From NCBI GenBank assembly GCA_949130485.1, contig OX422188.1, positions 3,658,222-3,722,221 of the forward strand: a DNA stretch of 64,000 nucleotides. The letters run 5' to 3'. Source of the stretch: Agelas oroides. Its lineage: Eukaryota; Porifera; Demospongiae; Agelasida; Agelasidae. Made by a program: the position numbers and the translations under genes. This document shows, one piece after another, positions 55,504 through 64,000 of the stretch (the first letter of the stretch is position 1; every line of letters starts with the position of its first letter). The notes below the pieces were generated by a model. The model ran no database searches. It saw only the letters and a list, made by a program, of their open reading frames with translations, and was not told the origin of the DNA.

Positions 55504-58237
55504 TCATCTGCATGAATTGCAATGCCAATCTTTGCCTTTAAGACTCTCATCCACAGCCAGTCCGATACATTCCTTCTGAAACCACTTTCTACACCTATCA
55601 CATCGTACCATTGCTTTCTGAGGGTTGTTGGGTGTGTGGCAAATGCAGTAGACTTTCAGTTTGTAAGTGTTCTTGATATGATGCCCAATGGGGATTTTCC
55701 TGGGGCGTTTAAGAGGAAAACGTTCCAGTTTCCTATTCTCTAAACACTGTAGGAAGTGTATTCGCATTACTTCTGTATCATACCGACAGAGCAGGGGATC
55801 TTTCCCAAAGGCGAGTTCTGTAGCATTCGCAACAGCAAACACACCACAGTCACACCCATTAGGCTGGGTTTGGATGTTCACCATGTTGATGGTCACATAA
55901 TCACCCTTTGGCCTCCAAAATGAACAAATTTGCATCTTTGCATCCAGATCTAAGGTGGCATAGGCACTATCGTAAACATTAATAGTATTAGCTTCACAGC
56001 CAATGTTGGAAACGGATATCCAATGTGATTTATATACATTCAATATCTGAACAAATTCTCCTTGCACTTCCTTAAATTGCTGCTTCTGCCATAGGTAAGG
56101 AGGTTGCAAACCACCTACCTGAGGAAATGCATCATGGAGTAGCTGCTGGCATCCATCAATCAATCTGCAGTTTAACCATGCACTAGACTTTAAGAGCTGC
56201 TTATCTGACTTCAAAAGGTAGGGTCTACTCATCCATTCATTGGGATCGTCTTTTAGTGGACTTGTGGAGTCAATGTTAATAACATTTTCACTGGATATGG
56301 GAGGTGGGCTAGTAGGAGTTGGAGGATTGTCAACGGATGTGGGGATGAGAGGAGGATTGTCACTGGGTGTGGGAGTGAGAGGAGGATTGTCACTGGATGT
56401 GGGAGTGAGAGGAGGATTGTCATTGGATGTGGGAGTGAGAGGAGGATTGTCACTGGATGTGGGAGTGAGAGGAGGATTGTCACTGGATGTGGGAGTGAGA
56501 GGAGGATTGTCACTGGATGTGGGAGTGAGAGGAGGATTGTCATTGGATGTGGGAGTGAGAGGAGGATTGTCACTGGATGTGGGAGTGAGAGGAGGATTGT
56601 CACTGGATGTGGGAGTGAGAGGAGGATTGTCACTGGGTGTGGAGGTAAGAGGAGGATGATTCTTGATGGAAGGATGACTGTTGGTGGGAGGTTGTCTCTT
56701 AGAAGAAGGATGGTTCTTGACAGGAGGTTTGGCGGGAGGATGATTCTTGACAGGAGGTTTGGCGGGAGGATGATTCTTGACAGGAGGTTTGGTGGAAGGA
56801 TGATTCTTGACAGGAGGTTTGGCGGGAGGATGATTCTTGACAGGAGGTTTGGTGGGAGGATGATTCTTGACAGGAGGTTTGGCGGGAGGATGATTCTTGA
56901 CAGGAGGTTTGGCGGGAGGATGATTCTTGGTGGATGTGGTGGAAGCTGGGACATTGGCTTCTGGCAGTAGAATGGGAGGATTGGCTGTAAAAGGAGGAAA
57001 AACTTTATGTAAACCACTCAAGTTGTAACATATCTGATGTCTCTAACCTGCAATGATGATTGCATGCAGATACTCCAACAGTTGTGGCGTAATGCATTTC
57101 AGCGTTGTTGATGTCCCAACCACTTGACTGAACTCCTCATAAAACCCAATGGAGAATCCTTGAAAACCAAGATCTTCAAGTTCGTTGTACTGTATGTGTA
57201 AGAGAGTTGGTAGATTTTCCTTGTAAGTTCATGCCAGAGATAGGCTACATCCTAAGGTTTAGCTATCTACTCCGAAGATTATTGGCAAGAGATTTCAGGT
57301 GTCCCAGTAGACTACTGAAAAAAGGTTTTTGGGTTTCCCAGTAGACTACTGATAACAGGTTTTTGGGTTTCCCAGTAGACTACTGAAAAAAGGTTTTTGG
57401 GTTTCCCAGTAGACCACTGAAAAAAGGTTTTTGAGTTTCCCAGTAAACTACTGAAAAAAGGTTTTTGGGTTTCCCAGTAAACTACTGAAAAAAGGTTTTT
57501 AGGTTTCCTAGTGGACTACTGAGAAAAGGTTTTTTGGTTCCTAGTAGACTACTGGAAAACTATTCCTTGTAGACTATTGGGAAAAGGCTTCTGGGTTGAC
57601 TCCTAACCTACCAGTTTCTGGATCTTCTTGAAGGCTTTTTCACCATCTTTTAGCACTTCCTTTTTTGTCATTCTCTTTACTGTATCAGTGGTGCTAGTCA
57701 CCTGACGTTTCAGCTCCTCTTTTTCTTGTATGGACATTCCTTGGTAGATTGCACTTGCCTCCTTGTTGAATGCAGCGGGGTTTTTCGCCATTGCATTCTT
57801 TCCAACTATAAATGGAGGCAAAGATAGCTATGAGAGATTGTGGATAAGTGCATGGTTATAAACATTGGCAAATATAACCGGCTAAATACCTTCACTTTGC
57901 CCGAAGTTTTTGAGATGTTGCTGCCAAGGTGTTAGTCTGACTCTCTTTCGTGGACATGCTTCATCCAGTGAGTCTTCAGCATGCCGTTTTTTCATGTTCT
58001 CTCTCCGAATCCAATTCTATATTGAAGTGTAGCATGTCAAATCATGTGAATTTTTAAATTTCTTAATACGCATACCTTAACCTGATTTTCAGTCAGACCT
58101 GTGGTTTCCATAGCTATTACAACAGCTGCAGCATGCTTTTTCCCCCAGCCAATCATCCCTCTTTCATACAATGACTTCAACGATTGTTGCAATGGCCAGT
58201 AGGGAACGGTTTCCCTGGAACTATTCTGCCGCGGCAT
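55504..58237 (-). CDS. Homeodomain-like / repeat / Ulp1-type protease / PHD protein
   Basis: Five exons (minus): 58237-58076, 58016-57890, 57805-57612, 57189-57048, 56984-55504; all GT-AG, in frame, 701 residues. Residues ~15-75 (LKSLYERGMIGWGKKHAAA, GLTENQVKNWIRRENMKKRH) resemble a homeodomain third helix and its lead-in. Residues ~225-420 are two arrays of 10-residue repeats (NHPPAKPPVK and NPPLTPTSSD). Residues ~460-620 are C48/Ulp1-like: YKSHWISVSN (His ~531), INVYDSA (Asp), QTQPNGCDCGVFAV (Gln and nucleophile Cys ~586). Residues ~655-701 are a PHD finger (YCICHTP...VRCDRCRKWFQKECIGL...WHCNSC) with Gln where the usual His ligand sits. Probable nuclear deSUMOylase-like partner of the transposase; role inferred. 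An acidic frame upstream (58371-58177) overlaps in another frame and may be a 5' exon or chance. Confidence 0.82.
56320..56650. repeat. 30-bp coding minisatellite, ~11 copies
   Basis: GGAGGATTGTCACTGGATGT / GGGAGTGAGA repeats; on the minus strand each unit encodes NPPLTPTSSD with S/N, P/S variants. Several other frames are open only because of the repeat. Confidence 0.92.
56695..56930. repeat. 30-bp coding minisatellite, ~8 copies
   Basis: GGTTTGGCGGGAGGATGATT / CTTGACAGGA repeats; minus strand encodes NHPPAKPPVK (variants T/A, S/P). Confidence 0.92.
57299..57575. repeat. 34-bp intronic minisatellite, ~8 copies
   Basis: CCCAGTAGACTACTGAAAAA / AGGTTTTTGGGTTT units with starts at 57303, 57337, 57371 and 57405 and so on, decaying toward 57575. 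Lies wholly inside intron 3 of the Ulp1/PHD gene. Confidence 0.9.
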
Positions 58238-58239
58238 TG

Positions 58240-59208
58240 CTCATTCTCTGGTTCAGACTGAGAATCCAGTGAATCTGATGGAGGACTGCTGCACCTTGAC
58301 TCATGCAAAGACTCCAGATCCTGTGCCGCATTCTCACACTCAGAATCAGAGGCCATGTCTGCAGCAATCAAGCGTATTCAGCAGATCAGAATACACGTGT
58401 TCACTTGCAGTCACTAGGGGGTTAAACAAAGCGGAAACCTACATCAGTGTAGCGATGTCGGGGTGAAAATCAAAATTCGTTTATCACAACAACAACCTTT
58501 ATTTTTGAAAAGAGCTTAAAATGGCGATTCCAACGGTACCCATATCAATGAGATTGGGTGAATACAACAAGCGGTATGGTCTTCGAAATGTAACTGGTTT
58601 GCCAAATTTTTTCTACGTCATTTTAGCGTAATATTCCGGTCACTACCTTTCCGGAAGCGACTGTAAGCCCGATCAGAATGAAATTCGCTGTGAAGGATAG
58701 TCTGTACCTATTCAGTCCAATGAAGGTTGTGGATTTTAGATATCTAGTATAATCCTTGCACTAGGCTTGATAAATGCTTAAAAAACGGCATTTTGTGGCC
58801 ATAAATAGTTGCATTTCCGGGGAAGTTGTAGCAAGGTTCCAATCAAAAACCTGTACCATCCCATTGGACAACTACTCTAGTATACAGAACTGGTTGTGCT
58901 TTCTTGAATATTGAAGTGACTGTGAGCAGCATCACAAAATGTCTTAATACTTCAACAATTTGCAGAAAAGTAGCGAGATGTGACAAAAACTTGTGTGTAG
59001 TTTTGATCGAGGCATATATTTTTAACAAAGCTGTGCAAGGAAATATGCCCAAGCCTCTAAGGAACCTCTACATCAAATTTGATGTGAATACATTAAGGCA
59101 TTGTGGAGAAATGGCCTGTGTAGAAGAATATTTACATACTTTTGGAAATTCTGACATCACTAATCAGTGCATTTGGTGTACAGGTTCTCATGTTTTACCA
59201 GTACGAGT
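58240..59208. other. KDZ element right-hand non-coding region
   Basis: About 1 kb between the accessory gene start and the right TIR. Holds an acidic minus frame (58371-58177, ASDSECENAAQDLESLHESR) and a 104-codon plus frame (58904-59218, CRKVARCDKNLCVVLIEAYI) with no recognised domain. Presumably promoter of the accessory gene. Confidence 0.4.
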
Positions 59209-59234
59209 ACTGGAATAGGTTTCCGAACCGGGTG
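59209..59234. repeat. KDZ element TIR, right
   Basis: TGGAATAGGTTTCCGAACCG then GGTG, followed by the ATTAGCC duplication. Confidence 0.7.
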
Positions 59235-59236
59235 AT

Positions 59237-59275
59237 TAGCCTCGTTCCCAGACCTCCCTTCTCTCCCGAACGCAA
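59237..59275. repeat. Fragment of the TAGCCTCGTTCCCAG MITE family
   Basis: TAGCCTCGTTCCCAGACCTC begins inside the right TSD of the KDZ element, so the KDZ insertion broke into (or next to) a member of this family. Confidence 0.5.
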
Positions 59276-59279
59276 ACCA

Positions 59280-60320
59280 AAAAACCCCGGGCTGGCGACA
59301 TCGAGGTGGATGTGCACTTAGCATAGTATTACTGGATGAGTGAGATCTATTTGCAGGGATAAGCATCTACTTATGATCCAGTCTGGGGCTAGTGAGAGCT
59401 CCAGAACTGAATTCAAGAAATTCAGTTCCATTGCATACTTTGTGACCAGGCTAGTGATGGTCAACCTTAATGCAAACGTACTGCAAGACTGCTTTACGCT
59501 GAGATTTGGTAACTACACAAACACACTGCATAAGCCTATAATGCATGATGTTCGAACTGAGCTGAAATCAACAGTAGAGCTCTAAATTGAAATTATAGCA
59601 GTCTAAGAAACAACTTGATACCTTAATCTATAGCTACTTCAATGCCAACATTAGGGCTCCCAACGAAAAAATCGAAGGTGCTCCGATTTAAAATCTGTTG
59701 TACTAGAACTAACTATCTATCTGAGATATATAAAAACCGGACTATAAAAGTTGGTGCTGCAAAGCTATTTTCAGTCAATTCGTCTTGGACTTGAAAGGGT
59801 TAAGTGCCAAAAATTGGGCGCAGTTCGGTTCAAGTGACTTTTGAAGCTTCGCTATGAAACTAGTGGTACTGATGGATTTCACTTGATGTATCTTGTGCAA
59901 AAATGCCTGGACCACTCAAGTTTATAGCTGTCAAGAGACTACATTAGCTGTTATTTTATGTTGCAATACATTTCTCCCATAGAAGAATAATTGATAGTTT
60001 GAAGTGACTTTTGAAAAGTAAATTTAGCAAACACCAGTGCAATTGATTATCTACCATTGGTAGAGTATTAAAATAGCTGGACCACTCGCGTGGATATCTG
60101 TTAAAGGTATGTTCATATATAATCCCCCATATAAAATCAAAAATCCCATAATGGCCATATTTTGGCACATAACCGTCTGTTCGCTTTATTTATTTTCGGA
60201 AGAACGAAAGTCATAGAAACTATTGTAACTGTAGTTTACAAACAAGGTCACTTGGTTCTTGGATTTCAGCATACTTGAGTCAACTTCGTTCGCTCTTAGA
60301 TTTTTTGTTGGGACCCCTAC
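59280..60320. other. Unassigned stretch with diverged internal duplication
   Basis: Two diverged ~170-bp segments share AAGTGACTTTTGAA and AGCTGGACCACTC (or CCTGGACCACTC) in order (about 59835-59935 and 60000-60110), perhaps an old tandem duplication. The plus ORF 59340-59585 has no recognised domain. Confidence 0.35.
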
Positions 60321-60835
60321 CAACATGAAGGCAATTGTAGCAGCAATGCCGCAGACTGGTCTAGTCAGGCTAGCCTACAAGAATTGCATACCTTGCTTGC
60401 ATTGAAATCCAGGTCCCAATGCACCAGCATCTTTTAAGCAGTTTGGTCTGGAGCAGAGTTGGAACACTCTTGATTTCACTGCAAGATGACCTCAACCCAC
60501 TTTTTACAGATATCAGGCACCCCACCCCACCCATATCGAAACCAAGCTGTTCCCAACACTCAATGCCAACATGAAGGCAATTGCAGCAGGAATGCCGCAG
60601 ACTGGTCTAGTCAGGCTAGCCTACATGTAGAATTAATTGCATGTATATACTGTATACCTTGCTTGCATTCAAATCCAGTTCCCAATGCACCTGGGTAACT
60701 TGAGTTTGCAAAGTCTGGAGCAGAGCTGAAATGCTCTTGATAGCATAGAATGGCTTCACTGCAAGATGACCTCAACCCAGATCATGGCACTCACCCCACC
60801 CACATCGAAACCAAACTGTTCCCAACACACAATGC
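60321..60835. repeat. ~245-bp tandem duplication
   Basis: CAACATGAAGGCAATTG(T/C)AG begins at 60321 and again at 60567. Both copies run through ATGCCGCAGACTGGTCTAGT, CTTGCTTGCATT, TTCACTGCAAGATGACCTCA and CCCACCC(A/C)(T/C)ATCGAAACCAA with small indels. Confidence 0.85.
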
Positions 60836-60839
60836 CCAT

Positions 60840-61087
60840 TCCCTCACCAAGCAACTTAGTTATGCAAATTTAATTAGAAGTGCTAAGCAATTGTTGCTAA
60901 TCAATTGTATAAAATGGAAGTGAAAACATGCAATCACAATCAATAAAAAAATTGGTTGCTGTCCAAAATTGCCAGACTTCCACTAAAGTATATACAAACA
61001 CAACAAATCAGTGTTATGAGAAATTGCACAATTATAAGAATCGCCTAAAAGCTACAATGTTCCACTTGGAAGTCTCTAACACTAGCT
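60840..61087. other. 3' flank of the Gly-rich gene
   Basis: AT-rich; contains the presumed 3'UTR of the minus-strand gene (AATAAA-like sequences around 60940). No other feature. Confidence 0.4.
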
Positions 61088-62431
61088 TCACTTATTATTA
61101 AAGCCATACGTGTTTTGGATGTGAGCTCCGAGATTCTGTCGAGCATAATCACGCCACTGACTGTATGGATTCCACCTTGGATAGGATTGTGAGTAAGCAC
61201 GAGGTCCCCACTGGTTGTATGGGGCATATTGCCATGGATTCCACCTCTGATTGTCTTGTGCATAAGCACGAGATCCCCACTGTGGATATGCATACCCATA
61301 TGAATTCCACATTGAATTGCCTTGTGCATAAGTGTGGAACCCCAACTGGTCAGTTTGTGGTGCAGCATTTTGCCGTTGTGTATTCTCATTTTGAATTAAC
61401 CTGCCTCTGAAAAACAGTACTGGAGACTCTGTTGGAGACTGTAGCACAGGAGAGGCAGACGGTTCTGTAGTATGTGGAACAATAGTAGGCTCAATAGTAG
61501 TAGGTGCTTCTGTTGTAGGTGGAGTAAATGTAGGAGTAGGTACCTGACTTATAGCCATTTCTATACAGCTTAAAACCATTCCAGGATTGTAACTAGGGAA
61601 GTATATTGGCTGACCAGGCCTATACGGCCACCCATTTCCTCTTTGTCCTGGGTAGAATTGACGAGTTGCAAATCCACCTTGTCCTGGTCCACCACCATCT
61701 CCAAAATCACCTTGTCCTGGTCCACCACCACCACCACCACCACCACCACCTTGTCCTGGTCCACCGCCACCTAGTCCTGGTCCACTAGTGTTACTGCTAT
61801 TTTCAGATAGAGCTTCATTCCAAAACCTGCTTCCTTGTCCTGGTCGGCCAGCTCCAAAGCCACCTCCTTGTCCATGGCGGCTTCCATTTCCGTTTCCATC
61901 GTATCCTGGTCTGTCACCATCTCCAAAGCCACCTCCGCCAAATCCACCTTGTCCATGTTGGCTGCTATTTCCATTTCCACCTTGTCCTGGTTCAAATTCA
62001 CCTCCACCAAATCCACCATCTTGTCCTGGTCCACCACCACTTCCAAATCCACTACCACCTCCTGGTCTACTGCTGTTTTCAGAATGACCTCCATCCCAAA
62101 ATCCACCTTGTCCTGGTGTACCACCGTTTCCAAAGCCACCTCCTCCTCCAAATCCACCTCCTCCAAATCCACCTTGTCCATGTTGGCTGCCATTTCCATT
62201 TCCACCTTGTCCTGGTCTGCCAAATCCACCTAGGCCGCCGCCAGGTCCCATCATTGATCGGTAAGTGTTATTTCCTCCGCTGGTCTGGTTTCGCTCCTGT
62301 ACATCATCTTCCTGCAGCAAAATCTCTTTTATCTCCTTCAAAAGGAACTCGGCGCTTGGTGCAGGGCGAGATTGTGAGCGGACGCTCAACAATGCGGCGA
62401 TCAACAATACGGAGAAAGCTACTCTCTTCAT
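61088..62431 (-). CDS. Secreted Gly-rich / Tyr-Trp-rich structural protein
   Basis: Single exon, 447 residues from MKRVAFSVLLIAALLSVRSQ, a clear signal peptide (an upstream in-frame ATG at 62467 would bury it). After a short acidic propeptide-like part (FLLKEIKEILLQEDD) come ~200 residues of Gly-rich quasi-repeats built on GGFGGG, GRPGQGGNGNGSQHGQGGFG and GGPGQGG, with many N-glycosylation sequons (NQT, NNT, NGS, NSS). Then a Thr/Pro-rich linker (TPPTTEAPTTIEPT) and a C-terminal tail of ~20-residue repeats rich in Tyr, Trp, Gln, Arg (YAQDNQRWNPWQYAPYNQWG). Composition suggests an extracellular matrix, adhesive or silica/spongin-associated protein. I do not recognise a named family. Confidence 0.8.
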   Translation of the reverse strand: MKRVAFSVLLIAALLSVRSQSRPAPSAEFLLKEIKEILLQEDDVQERNQTSGGNNTYRSMMGPGGGLGGFGRPGQGGNGNGSQHGQGGFGGGGFGGGGGFGNGGTPGQGGFWDGGHSENSSRPGGGSGFGSGGGPGQDGGFGGGEFEPGQGGNGNSSQHGQGGFGGGGFGDGDRPGYDGNGNGSRHGQGGGFGAGRPGQGSRFWNEALSENSSNTSGPGLGGGGPGQGGGGGGGGGGPGQGDFGDGGGPGQGGFATRQFYPGQRGNGWPYRPGQPIYFPSYNPGMVLSCIEMAISQVPTPTFTPPTTEAPTTIEPTIVPHTTEPSASPVLQSPTESPVLFFRGRLIQNENTQRQNAAPQTDQLGFHTYAQGNSMWNSYGYAYPQWGSRAYAQDNQRWNPWQYAPYNQWGPRAYSQSYPRWNPYSQWRDYARQNLGAHIQNTYGFNNK

Positions 62432-62510
62432 AGTCTTCTCGCGAGAACACCGAATCGACAACAGCAACCACTAGCAACGTCTCTGTAGGTACACAGTGCC
62501 TGGCCTGCAG

Positions 62511-62519
62511 CTTTTTATG
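62511..62519 (-). promoter_or_regulatory. TATA-like box of Gly-rich gene
   Basis: CATAAAAAG on the minus strand about 80 bp upstream of the chosen ATG; fits a short 5'UTR. Confidence 0.4.
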
Positions 62520-62524
62520 CACAT

Positions 62525-64000
62525 CCCAATTAGTAAACTGCCTGCGAGGAAGCGGCGGGCGTAAGCGGCGGGCGCAGCGGCACACGCGCGAGACTAGACT
62601 CAGTCTAAAGCTGCGGGCGGTGACCCATACTGGTGGTGGTTGATAAATGTATGCTCGAATTATGCCATTCCACATTCGCCAATTCTCTAGCCCATTATCA
62701 CGGCCAGAAAAGGTACCAAGTATTATGCCCGTAATTATAGAGCTGTGCAAAATACAGGCAACTGAGTATTGATATCATTAGTGATGCAGTGCAAGACTCG
62801 GACTCAGAGGATGTAGATGCTGACAGTTGTTCACAGGATTCACCATTTGCTGAGCTGGAACTCATGTTGTAATATAGTCTGTGACTAATGATTTTGCAAG
62901 AGCACAGTCCTGTAGCCTGACATGACATGACTAACTTCATTATTGTGCTCTGGATTTTAAGAATGTTGCTCTTATGCTTGTAGCTAGCTACTAATTATGC
63001 TCAAAATAAACAAGATGATCAAAAAGGATGGAGGATCTGTATTGCACATAGATGGTTCTTTTTAGGGCAAAAACTATACAGATTTGCATTTTTCAATCTT
63101 GGATTGCACACATATATGGTTTCTATGGAGAAATATAATGTTGTTATCCCGAAAGGGTCGAAAGGTTGGAACTTGCAATGTAGTGTACCACCAGGACATT
63201 GCATCCACTGTTCATGTATAGTAGTAATGCTTACAACTTTAAAGCATTTTGCTGAATATATATTCCACTGACTATAGCTACCACCATTTTTCAGATAGCT
63301 GAATAATGAGCACTGTAGACAGAGAGGGTTGACACCACTGTCTGTATTATGCATCAGCAAAACAAGATTGTGAGCATACAATACATCTCATTATTGGTCT
63401 ATTTACCTCTGGACAAGCTGGAGACAAAGTACTCTTCACTGATATAGTTCTGAGTAATCTAATTACAAGTCTCATGTTTGAGCCCTTGTGTTCCAGGGGC
63501 AGACCAAGGGGAAGATAATGGGGGAACAATCCATTCACCAACCTACTTGTAAAGATGACCAGACAGATCAAGAGAAGCCTCACACGCAGATGACCCCATC
63601 TTGGTGGTCAGTGCATACACATGGCTGCAAGGTCAGCACTCAGTAAGATATGTACATGATGTCACATGAACTCCTTAGCTATGACAGTTGTTACGTAGTG
63701 TTAGTAATGATCATCAGTGGGACCCCCAAATTTTCCAGAAAGCAAAATCAGAACATCAAACTTTAAATCTTCCTGGGGACCATATTTTAAAGAATGGTCC
63801 TAATTTGGGCATGGTTTCAGACTCCCGTACTTTGCATTTTTCTATCATAAACCTAATCAGATGAAAAATTAATAGTATGTGCAAATCAATACACTATAAT
63901 TATACTGTAGACCTGGTTTTGCTTGCATAGCAAAATAAAAATTGAGTTTCCAGGTTTGGAAGCAAGTTATGAATCACACTGACGGCCACACCCGCACAAG
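62525..64000. other. Unassigned terminal stretch
   Basis: GC-rich to about 62620, then AT-rich. A minus frame near 62866-62760 (MSSSSANGESCEQLSASTSS) looks like an N-terminal exon but lacks a clear donor or continuation. No domain in the ORFs at 63019-63583. Confidence 0.35.

Larger units (their letters stand above)
50753..59234 (+). mobile_element. KDZ-superfamily DNA transposon carrying a SUMO-protease-like partner gene
   Basis: 8482 bp. The left end CACCCGCTTCGGAAACCC and the inverse of the right end, CACCCGGTTCGGAAACCT, align over ~27 bp with a few differences. A perfect 7-bp duplication ATTAGCC abuts both ends (50746-50752 and 59235-59241). Inside are an intact KDZ transposase (+) and an intact homeodomain-like/Ulp1/PHD protein (-), convergent. 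A subterminal CGGAAACCTTTCCAG near 50803 repeats the terminal motif. The boundary call is by eye but rests on TIR and TSD together. Confidence 0.8.

Noticed and set aside
56240..56659. 139-codon plus-strand ORF of GGLSLDVGVR repeats and a 254-codon minus ORF in another frame (56253-57017)
   Set aside because: Both are alternate readings of the 30-bp minisatellites; the frame that continues into the Ulp1 and PHD domains is the coding one.
58177..58371. Acidic ORF as the true N-terminus of the Ulp1/PHD protein
   Set aside because: It is in a different frame from the exon at 58237-58076 and no intron could join them; kept only as a possibility.
61606..62233. Plus-strand ORFs rich in His, Ser/Thr and Pro, and a minus ORF rich in Val/Asp opposite or beside the Gly-rich gene
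   Set aside because: They are other frames of the low-complexity Gly-rich coding sequence; only the minus frame has a signal peptide and glycosylation pattern.
1..64000. tRNA, rRNA and other structured RNA genes
   Set aside because: None recognised by eye; a covariance-model scan was not possible.

Overview
The window looks like nuclear DNA of a demosponge. The clearest lineage marker is a pair of tandem short-chain (spongin-type, C4-like) collagen genes near 4.0-6.5 kb. Genes have short GT-AG introns, the host gene density is low, and most of the rest is transposon, MITE and minisatellite sequence. I saw no prokaryotic features, CRISPR array, tRNA or rRNA. All gene models below were spliced by eye from frame, splice dinucleotides and family knowledge.

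Layout. 0-2.3 kb: a terminal-inverted-repeat (TIR) element followed by three palindromes. 3.9-6.5 kb: a decayed short-chain collagen pseudogene and its intact neighbour. 8.3-31 kb: a graveyard of degenerate elements: MITEs and foldback elements, relics of piggyBac, hAT, Ty3/Gypsy, LINE and Helitron elements, a P-type MITE, a duplicated multi-copy gene relic, and minisatellites of 50, 65, 66 and 68 bp. 31.8-50.7 kb, minus strand: the first eight coding exons of UBA3, the catalytic subunit of the NEDD8-activating E1. They join in frame to 206 residues; the exons carrying the catalytic cysteine and C-terminal domain were not found. UBA3 introns hold a Ty3/Gypsy element with identical 160-bp LTRs and a 5-bp target-site duplication (TSD), and a 5.7-kb P-type DNA transposon with perfect 36-bp TIRs, a 7-bp TSD and an uninterrupted seven-exon transposase.

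50.75-59.23 kb: the most interesting object, an 8.5-kb candidate KDZ (Kyakuja-Dileera-Zisupton) transposon. It has imperfect TIRs and a perfect 7-bp TSD. It encodes a 15-exon, 874-residue KDZ transposase on the plus strand. Convergent to it is a five-exon, 701-residue protein that joins a homeodomain-like region, two 10-residue repeat arrays, a C48/Ulp1 SUMO-protease-like domain with its catalytic residues, and a PHD finger. Its left end is about 70 bp from the UBA3 start codon. The P-type element has the same layout: transposase on plus, accessory gene convergent on minus.

59.2-64 kb: a 245-bp tandem duplication, a secreted glycine-rich protein gene with Thr/Pro-rich and Tyr/Trp-rich parts (61.1-62.4 kb, minus), then unassigned sequence.

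Related elements occur at different ages: the MITE at 19755-20615 shares the P-type terminus and TSD length, and a 0.41-kb MITE is present at both 28.2 and 49.8 kb. At least three large insertions cluster on UBA3, in two introns and at its promoter.
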